Of a stretch of 64,000 nt of DNA, positions 26,745-35,305 are shown in pieces. The stretch is from Flavobacterium reichenbachii. Lineage in GTDB: Bacteria > Bacteroidota > Bacteroidia > Flavobacteriales > Flavobacteriaceae. Location: contig NZ_MUHF01000037.1 of NCBI RefSeq assembly GCF_002217435.1, positions 48,402 to 112,401 on the forward strand, read 5' to 3'. The notes below the pieces were generated by a model. The model was given only the letters and a program-made list of their open reading frames with translations, made no database searches and had not been told where the DNA came from. The position numbers were made by a program, and so were the translations under genes. Positions within the stretch are counted from its first letter, which is position 1; the number at the start of each line of letters is the position of its first letter.

Positions 26745-27255
26745 GGAAATAATGAATGAAATCAACACTTTTATTTTTGATGTTGACGGCGTACTTACAG
26801 ACAGTTCTGTTTTTATAACCACCGAAGGAGAAATGCTTCGCACAATGAACATTCGTGATGGTTATGCCATGAAAGCTGCAATAGAAAGTGGTTATAATGT
26901 ATGTGTTATTTCTGGCGGAAGCAATGAAGGTGTGCGTGTTCGTCTGCGTAATTTAGGGATTAAAGATATCCATTTAGGAACTCCTGATAAAGTTAAAACT
27001 TTTAATGAATATACAGATCTTCATACTATTAAGCCTGAAAATGTACTGTATATGGGCGATGATATACCCGATTATCATGTAATGAAATTAGTTGGTCTGC
27101 CAACCTGTCCGCAAGATGCAAGTCCGGAAATTAAAAATATCTCTCGTTATATTTCGCATGTAAAAGGCGGAAAAGGCGCTGTAAGAGATGTTATTGAACA
27201 AGTAATGAAAGTACAGGGAAAATGGATGGAGTATTTTAATGGAAAACACGATTAG
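26728..27255 (+). CDS. KdsC-type HAD phosphatase (3-deoxy-manno-octulosonate-8-phosphate phosphatase)
   Basis: 175-residue HAD hydrolase of the C0 (KdsC) type, with no cap domain. The nucleophile motif is FDVDGVLTD (D18, D20); motif II is the Ser in CVISGGS; motif III/IV is the Lys near TPDKVKTF and MGDDIPD. KdsC removes phosphate from KDO-8-P for lipopolysaccharide; related 2-keto-sugar phosphatases look alike, so the exact sugar is an inference. The start at 26728 overlaps the DUF2520 gene; a second ATG at 26752 lies just after that stop. Confidence 0.88.
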   Translation: MAKSYKEIMNEINTFIFDVDGVLTDSSVFITTEGEMLRTMNIRDGYAMKAAIESGYNVCVISGGSNEGVRVRLRNLGIKDIHLGTPDKVKTFNEYTDLHTIKPENVLYMGDDIPDYHVMKLVGLPTCPQDASPEIKNISRYISHVKGGKGAVRDVIEQVMKVQGKWMEYFNGKHD

Positions 27256-27308
27256 ATAATTATTAATTGTGAATTGTAAATTTTCTTAATTTATAGAACC
27301 TCAAAAAA

Positions 27309-28235
27309 ATGAAATTCCTCAAACTCATTAGATATAAGAACTTATTAATGCTTGCTTTTATGCAGCTTTTATTTCGTTATGCTTTTTTTAAACAGCAAAA
27401 CGTACCTCTGGCGCTGGCCGATTGGCAATACGGATTATTAGTACTCAGCACTGTTTTTCTTGCGGCTGCGGGTTATGTAATCAATAATATCTATGATGTT
27501 GCAACAGATTCTATCAATAAACCAAATGATGTTGTAGTAGGAAAAGGAATATCTGAAACTACGGCTTACAACATTTATATTGGTCTAAATGTAACAGGAG
27601 TTGCTCTTGGTTTTGTTTTATCAAACATTATTTTAAGACCAACTTTTGCTTCGCTGTTTATTTTAATAGCAGCTCTATTGTATTTTTATTCCACAACCTT
27701 AAAACAAATTATGGTGCTGGGTAATTTTGTGGTGGCAGCATTACTTTCTATAAGTGTTTTGATTATTGGAATTTTTGACATTTTTCCGGCAACAAGTTCA
27801 GAAAATCAAACGCAGATGGCGGCACTTTTCTCTATATTATTAGATTATGCACTTTTTGCTTTTATGATAAATTTTATTAGAGAAATAGTTAAAGATATTG
27901 AAGATGTAGATGGAGATTACAACCAAGGAATGAATACATTACCAATTGCAATCGGAAAAAACAGAGCTGCAAAAATTGCTTTGGGATTTGCAATAATTTC
28001 ATTTATAGTATCATTACTTTATATCAATACTTACTTTTTTAAAAACAATCTTCTTATTGTTACTTTTTATGCTTTTGCTTTTGTTTTGGCGCCTTTGTTA
28101 TATTTTATAGTCAAAATTTTTACTGCAAAATCACAAAAGGATTTTCATCATTTAAGTACTGTTTTAAAACTAATTTTGTTATTCGGAATTTTATCTATTT
28201 TAGTGATTACTTTAAATATTAAATACAATGCTTAA
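27309..28235 (+). CDS. UbiA-family prenyltransferase (geranylgeranylglycerol-phosphate synthase-like)
   Basis: 308 residues, about eight to nine membrane segments. The first Asp-rich motif is NNIYDVATDSINKPND (N59/60, D63, D67) and the second is KDIEDVDGDYNQG (near 195). This member is not MenA (found at 9.3 kb) and lies with kdsC and maf, as in other flavobacteria, where relatives are annotated as digeranylgeranylglyceryl phosphate synthase, an archaeal-lipid enzyme. The actual acceptor in Bacteroidetes is, to my knowledge, not settled. Confidence 0.85.
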   Translation: MKFLKLIRYKNLLMLAFMQLLFRYAFFKQQNVPLALADWQYGLLVLSTVFLAAAGYVINNIYDVATDSINKPNDVVVGKGISETTAYNIYIGLNVTGVALGFVLSNIILRPTFASLFILIAALLYFYSTTLKQIMVLGNFVVAALLSISVLIIGIFDIFPATSSENQTQMAALFSILLDYALFAFMINFIREIVKDIEDVDGDYNQGMNTLPIAIGKNRAAKIALGFAIISFIVSLLYINTYFFKNNLLIVTFYAFAFVLAPLLYFIVKIFTAKSQKDFHHLSTVLKLILLFGILSILVITLNIKYNA

Positions 28236-28812
28236 ACAAAAGCTCCAAAAATATACATTAATCTTAGCTTCGGGATCTCCTCGCAGACAGCAATTTTTTA
28301 AGGATTTAGATCTTGATTTTGAAATTCGCTTAAAAGATATTGAAGAAATATATCCGCCAGATTTAAAAGCGGTTGAAATAACAGATTTTCTGGCACAGCT
28401 TAAGGCAGACGCTTTTGAGGGTGAATTGCAGGAAAACGAAATCTTAGTAACCAGCGACACAATTGTGTGGCATCAGAACAAAGCACTTGGAAAGCCTAAA
28501 AATGCTGAAGACGCTTTTAATATGATTCAATCGATGTCTAATTCTACTCATGAAGTTTTTACATCGGTATGTTTTAAAACAAACTCCTCCTCTACTATTA
28601 TAAATGATGTTACTAAAGTTACCTTCGGGAATTTATCTGATGAAGCTATTTTATATTATATAGAAAATTATAAACCTTATGATAAAGCTGGTGCTTACGG
28701 AATTCAGGAATGGTTTGGTTTTATGGCTGTTACAAAAGTAGAAGGCTCTTATACCAATGTTATGGGACTTCCGACTGCCAAAGTTTATGAATATTTGAGT
28801 ACTTTAGTGTAA
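28228..28812 (+). CDS. maf: Maf family nucleotide pyrophosphatase
   Basis: 194-residue house-cleaning enzyme that hydrolyses non-canonical or excess nucleoside triphosphates (dTTP/UTP-type in the YhdE subgroup). The N-terminal ASGSPRR (residues 14-20) is the Maf signature; VTSDTIV contains the catalytic Asp, and YKPYDKAGAYGIQEW is the conserved C-terminal substrate-binding segment. It overlaps the prenyltransferase gene by 8 bases. Confidence 0.92.
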   Translation: MLKQKLQKYTLILASGSPRRQQFFKDLDLDFEIRLKDIEEIYPPDLKAVEITDFLAQLKADAFEGELQENEILVTSDTIVWHQNKALGKPKNAEDAFNMIQSMSNSTHEVFTSVCFKTNSSSTIINDVTKVTFGNLSDEAILYYIENYKPYDKAGAYGIQEWFGFMAVTKVEGSYTNVMGLPTAKVYEYLSTLV

Positions 28813-28823
28813 AAAAATAATTT

Positions 28824-29354
28824 ATGTTTTCTTTTAAACAATACAGTCAGGAAATTTTAGCAACGATAATACTACTCATTGCATTAGTGTTTTTAAGAAT
28901 GATCGTTGCAAAATTGATTCGCAGTTTTGCCAAATCCAGTCACTTATTTGAACATCGTACTAATCTGGTAATTAAGTACATTCATGTATTTATGAACATA
29001 CTGGTGATTATTAGTTTAATTGTAATCTGGGGAGTTGATACTAAAGATATATTTATCACCATTTCTTCTATTGCTACTGTAATTGGTGTTGCAATGTTTG
29101 CTCAATGGTCTATTTTGAGCAATATTACGTCTGGAATGATTTTATTTTTTTCTTTTCCTTTTAGGATTGGTGATACGATAAAAATCTACGACAAAGATTT
29201 TCCTATAGAAGCTGAAATTGAAGACATTAGTGCATTTCATGTAACTTTGAGAACAAAAGAAGGAGAAAAAACAATTTTTCCTAACAACTTATTATTGCAA
29301 AAAGGTATCTCCATAATGCCTTCTAAATTTGAAGATCGCGAGTTTTTTGACTAG
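28824..29354 (+). CDS. Small MscS-type mechanosensitive channel
   Basis: 176 residues: an N-terminal segment (ILATIILLIALVFLRMIVAKLI), a second (YIHVFMNILVIISLIVIWG), then the pore-lining TM3 (SSIATVIGVAMFAQWSILSNITSGMILFFSFPFRIGDTIKI) and the beta domain (AEIEDISAFHVTLRTKEG, IFPNNLLLQKGI). It is short for the family: the C-terminal alpha/beta vestibule is missing, as in several minimal MscS homologues. Starts 12 bases after maf. Confidence 0.85.
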   Translation: MFSFKQYSQEILATIILLIALVFLRMIVAKLIRSFAKSSHLFEHRTNLVIKYIHVFMNILVIISLIVIWGVDTKDIFITISSIATVIGVAMFAQWSILSNITSGMILFFSFPFRIGDTIKIYDKDFPIEAEIEDISAFHVTLRTKEGEKTIFPNNLLLQKGISIMPSKFEDREFFD

Positions 29355-29453
29355 TGAATGGGAATTTTATAAAGTATTGAAGAAAAGCTAAAACAAAAAT
29401 ATTCCTAAAAAGTGTAATATTTGTTTTATAATTTGAGCTAAAATCTTCAAGAA

Positions 29454-30554
29454 ATGATAAGACCTATACAATTACCTTTTTATGCAAAACTTTGCTTTTC
29501 TTTATTAATTTTAATTTGTTTTGCATTTATTTTCTGTTTAGGAAAGGATATAATTACTCCAGTATTGATGGCATTTCTATTTGCTGTTTTATTACTTCCA
29601 ATATTTTCTTTTTTAAAAGTAAAACTTAAATTTCCCCGCCACATTGCAGCCGCATTTTGTGTTTTATTATTTGCAGCATTTATTGTTGGCATATTAGTAT
29701 TTATATCCTATCAGGTCAAAGATATTGCCAGTGATTTTGACACAATCAAGAAAAATATCAACGCTTTTATAATTGAAATTCACAAATTTATAAATGAAAA
29801 TTTTCATGTAAGTATTGGCGAACAGAAAAAATACCTGGACACAGTAACTAAAGATTCTGTAAAAAACTCTAACGCTTCTATCGGATCATTTATCATTTCA
29901 TTGTCGGATTTGCTTTTAGATTGTACTATAATACCAATCTACACTTTCTTGTTCCTTATATATAAAGATCATTTTATACTTTTTCTGGCAAAATTGGTCA
30001 ATAAGGAGGATCACACAAAGTTAAAAGACATTTTATCTCAAATAAAAGTTTCTATAAACAACTATATCGTAAGTTTGATTTTAGAAATGATTATTGTCTC
30101 AGTTCTAACAGGTTTAGGTCTTTATATTGTAGGCGTTAAATATTTTATATTGTTAGGTTTAATAACAGGAATTCTTAATTTGATACCTTACATCGGAATT
30201 GCAATTGCTGGTGTTATTACGTTATTTGCCTCTCTGACCGGCACGGGAGAAACTTCCATAATAATAAGTATTCTAATTGTAAATGTGATCGTACAACTTA
30301 TAGATAATAATTTACTTGTACCGCTGATTATTAATTCTAAAGTAGAAATCAATGCGTTTGTTTCTATAATCGGAATAATTGTAGGAGGAGCCGCTGCTGG
30401 AATTTCGGGAATGTTTTTAGCAATTCCACTGCTGGCCATTCTTAAAATTATATTTGATCGTATTGAATCTCTCGAAGCCTGGGGTTATTTGATGGGAAAT
30501 CATGTTCCCCGGAAATTTACATGGAGAATCCGTAGAGCAAAGGCTGAAAATTAA
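29454..30554 (+). CDS. AI-2E/PerM family membrane transporter
   Basis: 366 residues with about eight hydrophobic segments in the pattern of the AI-2 exporter (TqsA)/PerM superfamily: a paired N-terminal hairpin (ITPVLMAFLFAVLLLPIFSFL), a long amphipathic region (about 85-160), and a C-terminal cluster (LGLITGILNLIPYIGIAIAGVI; NVIVQLIDNNLLVPLII; IIGIIVGGAAAGISGMFLAIPLLAI) with the PYIG and NNLxxP marks of the family. Substrate not deducible; family members also act as Na+(Li+)/H+ antiporters. Confidence 0.88.
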   Translation: MIRPIQLPFYAKLCFSLLILICFAFIFCLGKDIITPVLMAFLFAVLLLPIFSFLKVKLKFPRHIAAAFCVLLFAAFIVGILVFISYQVKDIASDFDTIKKNINAFIIEIHKFINENFHVSIGEQKKYLDTVTKDSVKNSNASIGSFIISLSDLLLDCTIIPIYTFLFLIYKDHFILFLAKLVNKEDHTKLKDILSQIKVSINNYIVSLILEMIIVSVLTGLGLYIVGVKYFILLGLITGILNLIPYIGIAIAGVITLFASLTGTGETSIIISILIVNVIVQLIDNNLLVPLIINSKVEINAFVSIIGIIVGGAAAGISGMFLAIPLLAILKIIFDRIESLEAWGYLMGNHVPRKFTWRIRRAKAEN

Positions 30555-30625
30555 AAACAATTTGCAAGAAATTCCGTTTAATCTGTATATCTTAAATAAA
30601 AAACATCTTAGAAGAAATATTATCC

Positions 30626-32452
30626 ATGTGTGTTAACAAAAAAATATTTATTTTGATTTTGCTCTGCTTTTGTCTGCAAGGTATTACCGCGCAGGTAAAA
30701 AAAACAAAAAAAGAACCTGTAAAGAAAGACAGTGCGGCAGTTTATACCAAAATAAAAAATTATTCTAAGAAAAGTAAATTTACGCAGACACTTCATAAGC
30801 TTCTTTTTAGATCTGCCAAACCCAAAAAAAAGGAAGTTATTGTACCTACAGATGCTACACGTTACGATGGTAAAATAATTAGAAAAATAAATATTATTAC
30901 ACTCGATCCGTTTGGGCAATCTGTTACAGATTCTACGCTGCAGCCTAGGAATTGGGGAGAACGCACAGGAAATCGACTTCATTTAAAAACAAAAAAGATT
31001 GCTATTTATAATTTGTTATTATTTAAAAGAAATGTGCCTTACGACAGTTACAAAGTTCAGGAATCTGAACGTTTAATACGTTCTCAGAGGTATGTAACTG
31101 CTGTTAGAATTTCTAATGAATCAGTAGGAAAAAATGCTGATTCTGTAGATGTTACTATACGTGTTTTGGATTCCTGGAGTACAATTCCGCGATTTTCTGT
31201 GTCTGGCAGCAGGATTTCTACCGGAATCAAAGAGAAAGATTTCTTTGGTTCGGGTCAACAACTGGAATACCGCTTTACCAATCGTTTTAGTGATGGAGCA
31301 AATGGTAATAACGTTACGTATACGGTTCCTAATATTAAAAACACTTATATAGGAGCGGTACTTCATTATGAAATGGATTTGGATAATAACTATACTAAAA
31401 GTATAGAAATAGAGCGCGATTTTTACTCTCCATTAACTAAATGGGCCGGCGGTGCAGCTGCTGGACAGGTTTTTAGAAGAGACAGTCTGCAGGCTCCGGA
31501 TTCATCTTATTCATTTCAGCCTTTTAAACATAATTTTCAGGATTTTTGGGCAGGAAAGGCGACTAAAGTTTTTGAAGATAACAGAATGGGAATTACCAAT
31601 TTGGTAGTAACTGCTCGTTTCTTAAATAAAGATTATACGGAAATGCCCGATGAACTCTACGACCCTACTCACTTTTATTCTGATGAAAAATTGATTTTGA
31701 GCGGTGTTGGACTTAATTCGCGAAAGTTTATCAAAGATTCTTATATTTTTAGAAATGGACAGACAGAAGATGTACCTGTAGGAAGAATTTATGGTATCAC
31801 CTTCGGATATCAATATAAAAACACTTTTTGGCGGCCATACGTGGGCGGACAGTTTTCTTTTGGAAACTACTACAGGTGGGGATTTTTGAGTTTTAATTTA
31901 GAAGGCGGTACCTTTTTTCATCAATCAAAAACGTATGAAACTTCTTTTTTACTTGAATCAAATTACTTTACAAAGCTATTTTCTATTGGTAAATGGAAAT
32001 TGAGACAGTTTATTAATCCGAAGGTAGTGGTTGGTATGAATCGAGAAAATATTATCGGAGACGAATTGAATATTAACGAGCAGAATGGTCTTGCAGGATT
32101 TAATAGTGCTTTGTACGGAACCAGTAAAATGGTTTTGTCGCTGCAGACCCAAACATACGCACCTCACGCGCTTTGGGGTTTCCGTATGAATCCGTTTTTT
32201 AATTATTCTATTGCTGTATTAGGAGGTCCGGATAATGCAATGTTTAAGGATAAAGCGTATTCTAAAGTCACTTTAGGATTATTAATAAGTAATGATTATT
32301 TAGTATTCAGTTCCTTTCAGCTTTCAATTTCATACTATCCAAGTATTCCGCAGCAAGGAGATAATCTTTTTAAAACAAATACTTTTGAGACCACAGACTA
32401 CGGTTTGCAGAGTTTTGAGCTTGCAAAACCAAGAGTTGTCAACTATCAATAG
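30626..32452 (+). CDS. BamA/TamA-like outer-membrane beta-barrel protein
   Basis: 608 residues with a signal peptide (MCVNKKIFILILLCFCLQ..., cut after TAQ at about 23). A lysine-rich linker leads to a POTRA-like domain (about 85-185; YDSYKVQESERLIRSQRYVTAVRI, DSVDVTIRVLDSWSTIPRFS) and then a long beta-rich C-terminal barrel with alternating aromatic strands (YRWGFLSFNLEGGTFFHQ, FSSFQLSISYYPS). One POTRA plus barrel resembles the Omp85 superfamily or surface lipoprotein assembly factors; role in outer-membrane biogenesis or secretion is inferred. No partner gene is adjacent. Confidence 0.75.
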   Translation: MCVNKKIFILILLCFCLQGITAQVKKTKKEPVKKDSAAVYTKIKNYSKKSKFTQTLHKLLFRSAKPKKKEVIVPTDATRYDGKIIRKINIITLDPFGQSVTDSTLQPRNWGERTGNRLHLKTKKIAIYNLLLFKRNVPYDSYKVQESERLIRSQRYVTAVRISNESVGKNADSVDVTIRVLDSWSTIPRFSVSGSRISTGIKEKDFFGSGQQLEYRFTNRFSDGANGNNVTYTVPNIKNTYIGAVLHYEMDLDNNYTKSIEIERDFYSPLTKWAGGAAAGQVFRRDSLQAPDSSYSFQPFKHNFQDFWAGKATKVFEDNRMGITNLVVTARFLNKDYTEMPDELYDPTHFYSDEKLILSGVGLNSRKFIKDSYIFRNGQTEDVPVGRIYGITFGYQYKNTFWRPYVGGQFSFGNYYRWGFLSFNLEGGTFFHQSKTYETSFLLESNYFTKLFSIGKWKLRQFINPKVVVGMNRENIIGDELNINEQNGLAGFNSALYGTSKMVLSLQTQTYAPHALWGFRMNPFFNYSIAVLGGPDNAMFKDKAYSKVTLGLLISNDYLVFSSFQLSISYYPSIPQQGDNLFKTNTFETTDYGLQSFELAKPRVVNYQ

Positions 32453-32535
32453 AAAAAAAATAATCTTTTTTCTTAGAATATACCAATTTAACAAATGAAT
32501 TAAAAACCAAAAGTTTACAAAAACATTACATTGAA

Positions 32536-32570
32536 TTTTGTCGTCAAAACACATCGATTATTCGACAAAA
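32536..32570. repeat. Inverted repeat upstream of the His-rich gene
   Basis: TTTTGTCG (32536-32543) and CGACAAAA (32563-32570) are exact reverse complements across a 19-base gap, about 80 bases before the ATG at 32650. Possibly an operator; the stem is too short and distant for a terminator. Confidence 0.35.
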
Positions 32571-32649
32571 AACACAGTTTTATTTTTTTTGGCACAGTAT
32601 ATGAATATCTACAAACAAGAAACAGATTAACATTTAAAATCCAAAAAAA

Positions 32650-33165
32650 ATGAAAACACTAAAAATAGCAATTATAGGATTATTTCTGATGGTTGCAAAC
32701 GCCACACAAGCTCAAGTATCTGTAAACGTTAATATAGGAACACCTCCAGCTTGGGGACCTTCTGGATATTCTGATATGGAATACTATTACCTGCCGGATA
32801 TTGAAGCTTATTATGATGTAAGAGCCTCTCAGTTTATTTATTTTGGAGGAGGAAGATGGGTAAGAACAACATACTTACCAAGACCATATAGAAATTACGA
32901 TTTGTATGGAGGTTACAAAGTAGTCTTGACCGATTATCACGGTAGAACTCCTTACGCAAACTTTGACCGTCATAGAGTAACATATTATAAAGGATATCAC
33001 GGTGCGCCGCAAAGACCTTATAGAGCAAGACCTGCATATGGATATAATGATCATCGCAGGGATCATAGAGATAATAAGCGTTATGATAACAGACATCATA
33101 ACAAACACGATCGACATGACGATCGTCACGATCATCACGATCGTGATCATCATGGAAGAAGATAA
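32650..33165 (+). CDS. Secreted protein with His/Asp/Arg-rich tail
   Basis: 171 residues with a clear signal peptide (residues 1-22, ending TQAQ). The middle holds aromatic/proline-rich repeats (WGPSGYSDMEYYYLPDIEAYYDVRASQF, GGGRWVRTTYLP) like those of small secreted flavobacterial proteins. The last 40 residues are extremely rich in His, Asp and Arg (HHNKHDRHDDRHDHHDRDHH), which suggests metal binding (Zn, Cu or Ni) but proves none. Closed by a terminator at 33194-33221. Confidence 0.75.
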   Translation: MKTLKIAIIGLFLMVANATQAQVSVNVNIGTPPAWGPSGYSDMEYYYLPDIEAYYDVRASQFIYFGGGRWVRTTYLPRPYRNYDLYGGYKVVLTDYHGRTPYANFDRHRVTYYKGYHGAPQRPYRARPAYGYNDHRRDHRDNKRYDNRHHNKHDRHDDRHDHHDRDHHGRR

Positions 33166-33193
33166 TTTGCTTGGGGGCATATTATCGACGCAG

Positions 33194-33221
33194 AGAGAGT
33201 ATCAAATATTTGGTACTCTCT
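33194..33221 (+). terminator. Terminator of the His-rich gene
   Basis: AGAGAGTA (33194-33201) pairs with TACTCTCT (33214-33221), with an inner AAAT/ATTT, followed by a T run. Confidence 0.8.
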
Positions 33222-33344
33222 TTTTTTATTACTAAATTTTTGGCAAAATCTGTTAAAACGATGAATATAATGTAAGTTACTGTACAACAATCAGTTCTAT
33301 TTTGCAATTAACAAAAAATGTCTTTTTTTAATATAAAAATAACT

Positions 33345-33352
33345 TACATTTG
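33345..33352 (+). promoter_or_regulatory. -7 box for the beta-propeller lipoprotein
   Basis: TACATTTG, a perfect TAnnTTTG, followed by CACCG; the ATG is 31 bases on. Confidence 0.5.
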
Positions 33353-33382
33353 CACCGAATTTTAAAACCAAAAAATTATATC

Positions 33383-35005
33383 ATGAGAAAAAGTGTTTAT
33401 TTATTTTCATTTTTAGCTTTGTCTTTATTAATAGGCTGTGATAATAACGATGATAATGCGACTGATAATCAGTCAATAAACGGGATTACAATTTCGACAG
33501 ACCAAGTTTCTTTAAACCAAAGACTTGACTATACAAATTCTGGAGTAATTGCAATAGAAAATAACTCTTCGACTCAAAAGTTAGCGGCTTCAAATGCTCC
33601 TACTTCTTTTCCTTTAGTTCAAATTGCCGAAATAAAACCACCGGTAGACAGTAACGGAAAAACATTGCAGGCAAGTCATGTGGCGGTAAACGGAAATTAC
33701 GCTTATGTATCTTATATCATGAGAGGAGACGTTTACTCAGGAGCTATCGATGTAATTGATGTTTCTGATCCTTATAAACCAAAATTAGTTACTTCGGCTT
33801 TAATTGCCAATACAGATATAGCATCTCTTACCTACTCTAACGGGAATTTAATTATAGGAGCTGCAAAAGATGTAGATAAAGATCCTTTACTTACAAGTCC
33901 CGCAATTGTAATAAATATGGAGTTAAGCTCTGGTCTTCTTACAGATAAATATAAAATCAATTACTTAGAAAGCAGAGTTACAACAGATGTTGCTGCCAAC
34001 TCTTCTTCTTATTTTGCAGTAACAGGTGATAACGGAAGTTTGTTTAAATTGAACACTTCTACCAAAACAACTTCAGCAAAAACAGCTGTTGCAGATTTAC
34101 GCTCAATTGCATTAACAAGCGATAAAGTTGTGACTTTAAGCGGTACAAAAGGAGTTAATGTTTACAACCAGTCTACACTTGCATTACAAAAAAGTTTTAC
34201 AACTTCTACGGATGTAAGCGGCGCTAAAAGAACTATGGATGTTGATGGTACAAAATTATTAGTATCAGAAGGATCTAATGGATTAGGAATTTATGACATC
34301 AACAGCGGATCTAAATTACAAACAATTTCGGTATCTGCTGCAGGAGAAGATAATGTAACAAATGCAGTATCTGTAAATGATGGTTATGCATTTGTGGCAA
34401 ACGGAGCATTAGGCTTGAATGTTTACCAAACGGGTTCTCAATTGAGCTTATTAGGAGCATTAGGAATTGCTGGTTCTTCTAACTATGTAAAATCTAGCGG
34501 TGACTACATTTATGTAGCGAGCGGAACAGGTGGTTTGAAAATCATTAAGATGGAAAAACCAAATACTACATTTGCAAGTTGTTTATCTTACGGATTATAC
34601 AATCAGGGCAGAGATTTAATTTTGAATTCTAATGAAGTAAAATCATACCAGGGAGCTACTGCTATTAATTCGGCTATCGTAAATTCTGGTGCAGTTTTAA
34701 CACATTGCGGTTCTATTGCGATCGTGAACAATCTGACTTTAAACAGCGGTGGTACTTTTAATATGAGAGGAAGTTTTTCTCAAGGTAAATTCCAATTGGC
34801 AAATCCAACAGAACTTATCATAAACAATGCAACACTTCAAGTTGAAGGTTCTGTTGTAATTTGGGGAGATTTGAGATTGAACAGCGGTGCAAAAATCAAC
34901 TTTATTGGAAATGATTCTTCTATAACAATATATGGTAAAGTAATTAAAAATAGTAATGTTACGATTACAGGTACTTATAAAGACACAGAAAATAAATTAA
35001 AATAA
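33383..35005 (+). CDS. Lipoprotein with LVIVD-type beta-propeller
   Basis: 540 residues from the ATG at 33383 (a longer TTG frame to 33350 is unlikely because the promoter box overlaps it). The lipobox LLIGC puts the modified Cys at residue 19, followed by DNNDDN, an acidic stretch of the kind that exports Bacteroidetes lipoproteins to the cell surface. LVIVD repeats (GAIDVIDVSDPYKPKLV, NGYAFVANGALGLNVYQTG, GDYIYVASGTGGLKIIKM) give a beta-propeller up to about residue 400, then a strand-repeat tail (LTLNSGGTFNMRGSF, LQVEGSVVIWGDLRLNSGAKINF). Surface-exposed binding protein; ligand unknown. Confidence 0.82.
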   Translation: MRKSVYLFSFLALSLLIGCDNNDDNATDNQSINGITISTDQVSLNQRLDYTNSGVIAIENNSSTQKLAASNAPTSFPLVQIAEIKPPVDSNGKTLQASHVAVNGNYAYVSYIMRGDVYSGAIDVIDVSDPYKPKLVTSALIANTDIASLTYSNGNLIIGAAKDVDKDPLLTSPAIVINMELSSGLLTDKYKINYLESRVTTDVAANSSSYFAVTGDNGSLFKLNTSTKTTSAKTAVADLRSIALTSDKVVTLSGTKGVNVYNQSTLALQKSFTTSTDVSGAKRTMDVDGTKLLVSEGSNGLGIYDINSGSKLQTISVSAAGEDNVTNAVSVNDGYAFVANGALGLNVYQTGSQLSLLGALGIAGSSNYVKSSGDYIYVASGTGGLKIIKMEKPNTTFASCLSYGLYNQGRDLILNSNEVKSYQGATAINSAIVNSGAVLTHCGSIAIVNNLTLNSGGTFNMRGSFSQGKFQLANPTELIINNATLQVEGSVVIWGDLRLNSGAKINFIGNDSSITIYGKVIKNSNVTITGTYKDTENKLK

Positions 35006-35041
35006 AAAATAATTTTACCTTAATTTAATATAAATATGTCT

Positions 35042-35049
35042 TATATTTG
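35042..35049 (+). promoter_or_regulatory. Orphan promoter box inside an intergenic region
   Basis: TATATTTG, a perfect TAnnTTTG followed by CATCC, with no start codon between it and the terminator at 35164-35197. Confidence 0.45.
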
Positions 35050-35054
35050 CATCC

Positions 35055-35197
35055 AATTTCTTACAAAAATACTTTTGCTATAAATATTTAAGAACATATT
35101 ATTCTAAAAAATATAAAATACAGAAAAACAAATAATTCTGTAATCCTAAGAAATACCACACTTAAAAAAAAGCTGTCCCTTGAGACAGCTTTTTTTA
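35055..35197 (+). ncRNA. Candidate small RNA of about 140 nt
   Basis: The stretch between the -7 box at 35042-35049 and the strong hairpin at 35164-35197 holds no ATG and no open frame on the plus strand, so transcription from that promoter would give a short untranslated RNA. The alternative is that the box is chance and the hairpin merely ends the upstream lipoprotein mRNA. The rest of the 300-base gap (35198-35305) carries only the leader of the PIG-L gene. Confidence 0.4.
35164..35197 (+). terminator. Strong terminator
   Basis: AGCTGTC (35171-35177) pairs with GACAGCT (35184-35190), extended by A7 on the left and T6 on the right. Confidence 0.85.
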
Positions 35198-35305
35198 TTT
35201 TTTCTATTAAAATATGCTGTTAACAAACATTAACAATTCATTTAAATACTCTTCAAGGATTTAATTAGTATTTTTGAGCCTCTTTCAAAAATATTTGTTA
35301 ATCCT

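Noticed and set aside
32875..33180. Minus-strand frame over the His-rich gene
   Set aside because: The Met/Ile/Ser-rich composition is the antisense image of the GAT/CAT-rich tail.
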